Assembly (NCBI RefSeq): GCF_017168335.1
Contig: NZ_JABFAU010000015.1
Coordinates: 76,075 to 140,074, forward strand
Reading direction: 5' to 3'
Length of the DNA stretch: 64,000 nt
From: Rhodococcus sp. KRD162
GTDB lineage: Bacteria; Actinomycetota; Actinomycetes; Mycobacteriales; Mycobacteriaceae
In this document: one piece after another, positions 57,989-64,000 of the stretch
How positions within the stretch are numbered: position 1 is the first letter of the stretch
Layout: each line of letters starts with the position of its first letter
Made by a program: the position numbers and the translations under genes
Notes under the pieces: generated by a model
Told to the model about the DNA's origin: nothing
The model's database searches: none
The model's input: the letters and a program-made list of their open reading frames with translations, nothing else

Positions 57989-59743
57989 TCATGCAACGCC
58001 CGAATGCTCGACGGGCCTCGCCGACGACCCGGACCGAATCTGGACGATCGGCAGCCTGAGGCCACCCGGCGCATCCACCGGAACGACGGGCGAGTTCGGC
58101 GCGATGGGCTCGAGCCGCTGGTACGGCAGCCCCTGTGCCGGACGCAGATCCAGCTCGCCCTTGTTCGGCCACAGCGCGGCGGAACGCTCGGCCTGCGCGC
58201 TGATCGTCAACGACGGGTTCACTCCGAGGTTCGCCGATACGGCAGCTCCGTCGACCACACTGAGCGTCGGGTAACCGTGGACGCGGTGGTACGGATCGAT
58301 GACGCCGTGCTCGGAGTCCGAGGCAATCGCGCAGCCACCGAGAAAGTGGGCGGTGAGCGGGATGTTGAACAACTCTCCCCAGGTTCCGCCTGCCACGCCG
58401 TCGATCTTCTTCGCAATGCGTCGGGTGGCGTCGTTGCCCTCGGGTATCCACGTCGGGTTGGGCTCGCCGTGTCCCTGCCTGCTGGAGATCTTGCGGCCGA
58501 ACGGGCCCTTCTTGGTGAAGGTGGTGATCGAATTGTCGAGGTTCTGCATCACCAGAGCGATGATGGTTCGCTCGCTCCAGTGCCGCACGTTGACCACGCG
58601 AACGAACTGGATCGGATGCGCGATCGCCGCGAGAAAGAACTTGACCCACCGCGGAATTCGGCCGCCGCCGTCGGTCATCAGGGTCTGGAGCATACCCATC
58701 GCATTCGACCCCTTGCCGTATCGAACGGGTTCGATGTGCGTGTTGGGGGTGGGGTGAAACGACGACGTGATCGCAACTCCGTGCGTGAGATCCATGTTCG
58801 GATCGACCGCCAACTTGGCGGCACCGACGATCGACTCGGAGTTGGTGCGGGTCAGCTCGCCGAGAGTGTCCGACAACCGAGGCAACGCGCCGGTGTCCTT
58901 CATCTTGTGCAGCAAATTCTGGGTGCCCCAGGTCCCCGCGGCCAGCACGACATTGGCTGCGCTGTAGGTCTTGCGTCCCTTGCGAAGTCGGGCACCGGTG
59001 CGCTCGGTGTCCACGTCCCAGGAGCCGTCGAACCGGGGCCGAAGACCGGTCACCGTCGTCATCGGCACGATCTCGGCTCCTGCTCGCTCGGCCAGGCCGA
59101 GATAGTTCTTCAGCAGTGTGTTCTTGGCACCGTGACGGCATCCGGTCATGCATTCACCGCACTCGATGCATCCGGTGCGCTCGGGTCCCGCGCCACCGAA
59201 GTACGGATCCGCGACGGTTTTCCCTGGTTCGTCTCCGAAGAACACACCTACCGGCGTCTGGATGAAGGTGTCGGCAACGCCCATGTCCTCGGCAACCGAC
59301 TTCATCACGTCGTCGGCCGGCGTCATGTGCGGATTGCGAACGACACCGAGCATGCGGCTGGCCTGATCGTAGAACGGGGAGAGCTCACTGCTCCAGTCGG
59401 TGATGTGTGCCCACTGCTTGTCTTCGAAGAACGGCGCCTGAGGCTTGTACAGGGTGTTCGCGTAGTTGAGTGAACCCCCGCCCACCCCCGCTCCGGCGAG
59501 GATCAGGCAGTCACGCAACAGGTGTACGCGCTGAATACCGAACAGACCCAGCTTCGGTGCCCACAGGAAACGCTTGAGATCCCAGCTGTTCTTCGCGAAG
59601 TCCTTGTCCTCGAAGCGCTGTCCGGCTTCGAGGATTCCGACGCGGTACCCCTTCTCGACGAGCCGGAGCGCGGTGACACTTCCACCGAAGCCCGAACCGA
59701 CGATCAGGACGTCGTAATCCGTTGCGCGAACAGCTGAACCCAT
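57989..59743 (-). CDS. choD: GMC oxidoreductase, cholesterol oxidase-like (ChoD)
   Basis: A 584-residue FAD oxidoreductase with GSGFGG at 16-21. It matches the ChoD type (Rv3409c) by length, sequence style and neighbours guaA and guaB3. A CIECGECMTGC cluster at about 192-202 looks like a ferredoxin-type cysteine set, a hallmark of this subgroup rather than of classical secreted cholesterol oxidase. No signal peptide, so it is intracellular. Substrate assignment to cholesterol is from the family name and uncertain. GGAGGTCACC precedes ATG 59743. Confidence 0.83.
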   Translation of the reverse strand: MGSAVRATDYDVLIVGSGFGGSVTALRLVEKGYRVGILEAGQRFEDKDFAKNSWDLKRFLWAPKLGLFGIQRVHLLRDCLILAGAGVGGGSLNYANTLYKPQAPFFEDKQWAHITDWSSELSPFYDQASRMLGVVRNPHMTPADDVMKSVAEDMGVADTFIQTPVGVFFGDEPGKTVADPYFGGAGPERTGCIECGECMTGCRHGAKNTLLKNYLGLAERAGAEIVPMTTVTGLRPRFDGSWDVDTERTGARLRKGRKTYSAANVVLAAGTWGTQNLLHKMKDTGALPRLSDTLGELTRTNSESIVGAAKLAVDPNMDLTHGVAITSSFHPTPNTHIEPVRYGKGSNAMGMLQTLMTDGGGRIPRWVKFFLAAIAHPIQFVRVVNVRHWSERTIIALVMQNLDNSITTFTKKGPFGRKISSRQGHGEPNPTWIPEGNDATRRIAKKIDGVAGGTWGELFNIPLTAHFLGGCAIASDSEHGVIDPYHRVHGYPTLSVVDGAAVSANLGVNPSLTISAQAERSAALWPNKGELDLRPAQGLPYQRLEPIAPNSPVVPVDAPGGLRLPIVQIRSGSSARPVEHSGVA

Positions 59744-59876
59744 GGTGACCTCCGCTACATCCGATGCTGTCGAACAGTATGCACACCGGGGTGTGACTAC
59801 CGCCACAAGCGATTCTAGCTGTTACGAGAAGTATCACCAACCCAGGGTGGGCTTATCTGGACGACATGCAGCAGAA

Positions 59877-59913
59877 AGGGCGCGTACCCCCGAGCGAAAG
59901 GAGTACGCGCCCT
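59877..59913 (-). terminator. terminator hairpin after guaB3
   Basis: An 11-base perfect stem (59877-59887 with 59903-59913) lies 17 bases after the guaB3 stop, and on the minus strand it is followed by TTT. Separates guaB3 from choD. Confidence 0.7.
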
Positions 59914-59929
59914 GCTGAAACAGACCAGA

Positions 59930-61069
59930 TCAAGCCCTGACGTTCAGACCCACCTTCTGGAATTCCTTGAGATCGGAGTATCCCGACTTCGCCATCGACC
60001 GACGCAGCCCACCGACGAGATTGATCGAGCCGAACGGCTCGCGCGACGGTCCGTGCAGCACCTGATCGAGGCTGGGACGCTCTCCCGCCGACATCGGCAG
60101 CAAGGCACCACGCGGCATCGATGGATGCGCCGCGGCCGACGGCCAGTACCAGCCGCCGCCGGGAGCCTCGGCCGCGACCGCGAGCGGGGCACCGAGAACA
60201 GCGGCATCGGCCCCGCACGCGATGGCCTTCGCCAGCGCACCGGACGTGGTGATGTCGCCGTCGGCGATGACATGCACGTAGCGTCCACCCGTTTCGTCCA
60301 GGTAGTCCCGACGTGCCGCGGCCGCGTCGGCGATCGCGGTGGCCATCGGCACGCCGATACCGAGCACCTCACCTGTGGTCGTGCCGCCCTCGACCGAGCC
60401 GTAACCGACGATGACCCCAGCCGCGCCGGTGCGCATCAGGTGCAGCGCAGTGCGGTGATCGCTGACGCCACCGGCGATGACCGGGACGTCGAGCTCGGCG
60501 ATGAACGTCTTGAGGTTGAGCGGTTCGTCGACACCGTGTGCAACATGCTCGGCGGAAATGATGGTGCCCTGGATGACGAGCAGATCCAGGCCGGCGGCGA
60601 CCAGAGCAGGCGTCAGCGAGCGAGCACTCTGCGGGCTCACCCGCACGGCAACGGTCACCCCGGAATCGCGAATCTGGCCGACTGCAGCAGCCAACAGATC
60701 GGGTTGCAGCGGAGCGGCGTGCAGTTTCTGCAGAAAGGCGATCGGCGCGTCCGGGTCGAGATCGGTCTCGGCAATCTCGATCAGCTGCTCCAACTTGGAC
60801 TGCACATCCGCATGGCGCGCCCACAGTCCTTCACCGTTGATGACGCCGAGCCCACCTTGGCGGCCCAGTTCGATCGCGAACTCGGGGGAGACCAATGCAT
60901 CGGTCGGATGCGCGAGCACCGGGATGTCGAATCGATAGGCGTCGAGCTGCCAGGCGGTCGACACCTCCTTCGACGACCGGGTACGACGCGACGGCACGAT
61001 GTCCACGTCGTCCAGCTGGTAGGTGCGGCGAGCTTCTCTGCCCATGCCGATTTCAACGAGGTCGCGCAC
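59930..61069 (-). CDS. guaB3: IMP dehydrogenase family protein GuaB3
   Basis: A 379-residue IMPDH-family TIM-barrel protein without CBS domains. The loop that in true IMPDH carries the catalytic Cys (GSICTT) here reads GYGSVEGGTTTG and has no Cys, so inosine monophosphate oxidation is unlikely; M. tuberculosis GuaB3 is likewise not a functional IMPDH. It follows guaB2 by 58 bases. Confidence 0.9.
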   Translation of the reverse strand: MRDLVEIGMGREARRTYQLDDVDIVPSRRTRSSKEVSTAWQLDAYRFDIPVLAHPTDALVSPEFAIELGRQGGLGVINGEGLWARHADVQSKLEQLIEIAETDLDPDAPIAFLQKLHAAPLQPDLLAAAVGQIRDSGVTVAVRVSPQSARSLTPALVAAGLDLLVIQGTIISAEHVAHGVDEPLNLKTFIAELDVPVIAGGVSDHRTALHLMRTGAAGVIVGYGSVEGGTTTGEVLGIGVPMATAIADAAAARRDYLDETGGRYVHVIADGDITTSGALAKAIACGADAAVLGAPLAVAAEAPGGGWYWPSAAAHPSMPRGALLPMSAGERPSLDQVLHGPSREPFGSINLVGGLRRSMAKSGYSDLKEFQKVGLNVRA

Positions 61070-61127
61070 GCGCGCACCTTTCTACTTCGAGGGCGAATCG
61101 GGGTCGGCCGAATACCGGCCGACTCCA

Positions 61128-62840
<1,713 letters not shown>

Positions 62841-62951
62841 TCACCTGCGGCACCGAAATCCGGCCCGAATCGACGGCCCGGAGCGAGTGCGTCCGGCATG
62901 TCGGTTTCGAACAGCTGGCGCAGACCCACCAATCCTGCGTACCGTGGAGGC

Positions 62952-63356
62952 GTGCGCGATCAACTGCCTCCCGGTTTACCCCCGGATCCCTTCGCCGGAG
63001 ACCCAGCCGACCCGTCGGCCGCCCTCGACGCTATCGAGCCAGGCCAGCCCCTCGATCCCCAGGAAAGACTGGCTGTCGAGGAGGACCTGGCGGATCTGGC
63101 CGTCTACGAAGCATTGCTGGGACACCGCGGCATTCGCGGCCTGGTCGTGTGCTGCGAGGACTGCCAGCAGGATCACTACCACGACTGGGACATGCTTCGG
63201 GCGAACCTGTTGCAGCTGCTGGTCGACGGAACGGTTCGGCCACACGAACCTGCGTACGACCCTGTTCCCGACGCGTACGTGACCTGGGATTACTGCCGCG
63301 GCTTCGCGGATGCATCGATGAACGACGCCATGCATGGTGACGGATTCGACAGCTGA
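62952..63356 (+). CDS. DUF5319 protein
   Basis: A 134-residue cytoplasmic protein. Start VRDQLPPG (GTG 62952) matches Rv3412 as I recall it; the GGAGG lies only 1 base upstream, which is tight. VVCCEDCQQDHYHDWDML includes a Cys-His cluster that could bind metal. Convergent with rsdA. Confidence 0.8.
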   Translation: MRDQLPPGLPPDPFAGDPADPSAALDAIEPGQPLDPQERLAVEEDLADLAVYEALLGHRGIRGLVVCCEDCQQDHYHDWDMLRANLLQLLVDGTVRPHEPAYDPVPDAYVTWDYCRGFADASMNDAMHGDGFDS

Positions 63357-63374
63357 TCTGCGAAAACACCTCGA

Positions 63375-63421
63375 CGACAGAAGAAGCCCGACACGATGAT
63401 CGTGTCGGGCTTCTTCTGTCG
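63375..63421. terminator. bidirectional terminator between DUF5319 and rsdA
   Basis: A 23-base perfect palindrome (63375-63397 with 63399-63421) with a 1-base loop lies between convergent genes, 18 bases after one stop. Confidence 0.8.
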
Positions 63422-63426
63422 TATGG

Positions 63427-63474
63427 AGTGACTGTCGTTCGGAGTGACTGTCGTTCGCAGTGACTGTCGCATCC
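63427..63474. repeat. three 16-base tandem repeats
   Basis: Units at 63427-63442, 63443-63458 and 63459-63474, all beginning AGTGACTGTCG and differing at the ends. They lie between the terminator and the 3' end of the anti-sigma gene. Confidence 0.85.
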
Positions 63475-63512
63475 TGTGACTGCGGTCCGGAAGGCCGCGG
63501 TCCGATGCTCGC

Positions 63513-64000
63513 TCAGCTACCGCCGGCCGGAACCGACGTGCGATCCCGAATTTCAGGCGAGGTGCTGCCGCTGGCAGTTGCCGTCGGCTGATCCGGCTCT
63601 TGCAATACCGTCGGTTGCACCGCGGTGGTCGTCGGGTCCGGGCTCGTCGTGGCCGTCGGCTGTTCCGGCGTCGATGTGACCGGACTCGGCGACACGGGCG
63701 GAGCACTCGTCTCCGGTGCCACCGTGTCCACCGTGGTGGGAGCCGCGGACACGTCGGGGCTCGAAGCAGCGTCCGGCGCACTCGGAGCCGGAGCCGGGGG
63801 CGGCGGCGGGGGCATGGTCAGGGCCTGCAATTGCTGCAGCAGGCGCTCGAGCCACTGATCGAGCTCGGCACGCTGGCCGTCGTCGAGCACGGCAGAGCTG
63901 AGGTTCGATGCCCCGTCGAGAACAGTGCGAGCGGCGTCGGCATTTCCCGAGGACAGCAGGGTCTCTGCTTCTTTCAGCTTCGACGTCGTGTCGATCTGCG
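63513..64000 (-). CDS. rsdA: anti-sigma-D factor RsdA-like protein, C-terminal part (runs off window)
   Basis: The frame enters from the window end. It shows a helical segment (KEAETLLSSGNADAARTVLDGA), then AVLDDGQRAELDQWLERLLQ and a Pro-rich, Thr/Ser-rich extracellular tail ending PAGGS. Position after the DUF5319 gene and opposite to it matches Rv3412-Rv3413c, where Rv3413c is the anti-SigD factor RsdA. The N-terminal cytoplasmic domain and membrane helix are outside the window. Confidence 0.65.
   Translation of the reverse strand, partial: QIDTTSKLKEAETLLSSGNADAARTVLDGASNLSSAVLDDGQRAELDQWLERLLQQLQALTMPPPPPPAPAPSAPDAASSPDVSAAPTTVDTVAPETSAPPVSPSPVTSTPEQPTATTSPDPTTTAVQPTVLQEPDQPTATASGSTSPEIRDRTSVPAGGS

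Noticed and set aside
56297-59473. 1058-residue open frame on the plus strand across guaA and choD
   Set aside because: It lies opposite two intact, well-recognised genes, is rich in Arg/Gly/His/Asp with no family motif, and reflects third-position GC bias in high-GC DNA.

Overview
The window is high-GC actinobacterial chromosome from the Mycobacteriales, and gene content and order fit Rhodococcus best. Evidence: many neighbour pairs match the Mycobacterium tuberculosis chromosome around Rv3314c-Rv3413c (deoA-cdd-sdhCDAB; aminotransferase-dacB1; YihY-trpS; metY-metX; folD-DUF3017; mfpA-trmL; dnaE2; acrA1; imuB-imuA'; guaA; choD-guaB3-guaB2-DUF5319-rsdA). Family assignments below come from reading translated sequence and remembered family motifs; no database search was run.

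Layout. 1-7.2 kb: end of an Lrp regulator with its coupled aminotransferase, pyrimidine salvage (deoA, cdd) and the succinate dehydrogenase operon. 7.4-10.4 kb: a sugar-type ABC importer (binding protein, permease, one-domain ATPase). 10.6-21.3 kb: dacB1, a YihY membrane protein, trpS, an exonuclease III, a second YidC/Oxa1 insertase with two tandem DUF6412 proteins, a DUF4153-like membrane protein, a two-component system and an MFS exporter. 21.5-26.7 kb: methionine genes behind a SAM-IV riboswitch plus a polycysteine leader peptide, then folD, the gyrase-protecting MfpA and TrmL.

26.8-36.3 kb is an accessory, decaying zone: MerR and HxlR regulators, secreted proteins, a DUF222/HNH (13E12) protein, an amidohydrolase without its N-terminal metal motif, a histidine-kinase-like protein without its catalytic histidine or ATPase domain, short-chain dehydrogenases and several gene remnants. 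36.3-50.1 kb holds the SOS mutagenesis genes (dnaE2; imuA'-imuB), an MMPL transporter, acrA1 and several small enzymes. LexA-type boxes lie before dnaE2, imuA' and the HNH gene.

50.1-56.4 kb: a Ser/Thr kinase, a MerR regulator fused to a DNA polymerase III beta-clamp-like region, and a PspC-type envelope-stress locus resembling EsrISR of Corynebacterium glutamicum. 56.4-64 kb: guaA, choD, guaB3, guaB2, a DUF5319 gene and the C-terminal part of an anti-sigma factor (RsdA-like) running off the window.

The least ordinary items are the MerR/beta-clamp fusion, the pseudo-histidine kinase, the riboswitch-plus-polycysteine leader, and the spread of SOS boxes. No tRNA, rRNA, insertion sequence or CRISPR array was seen.
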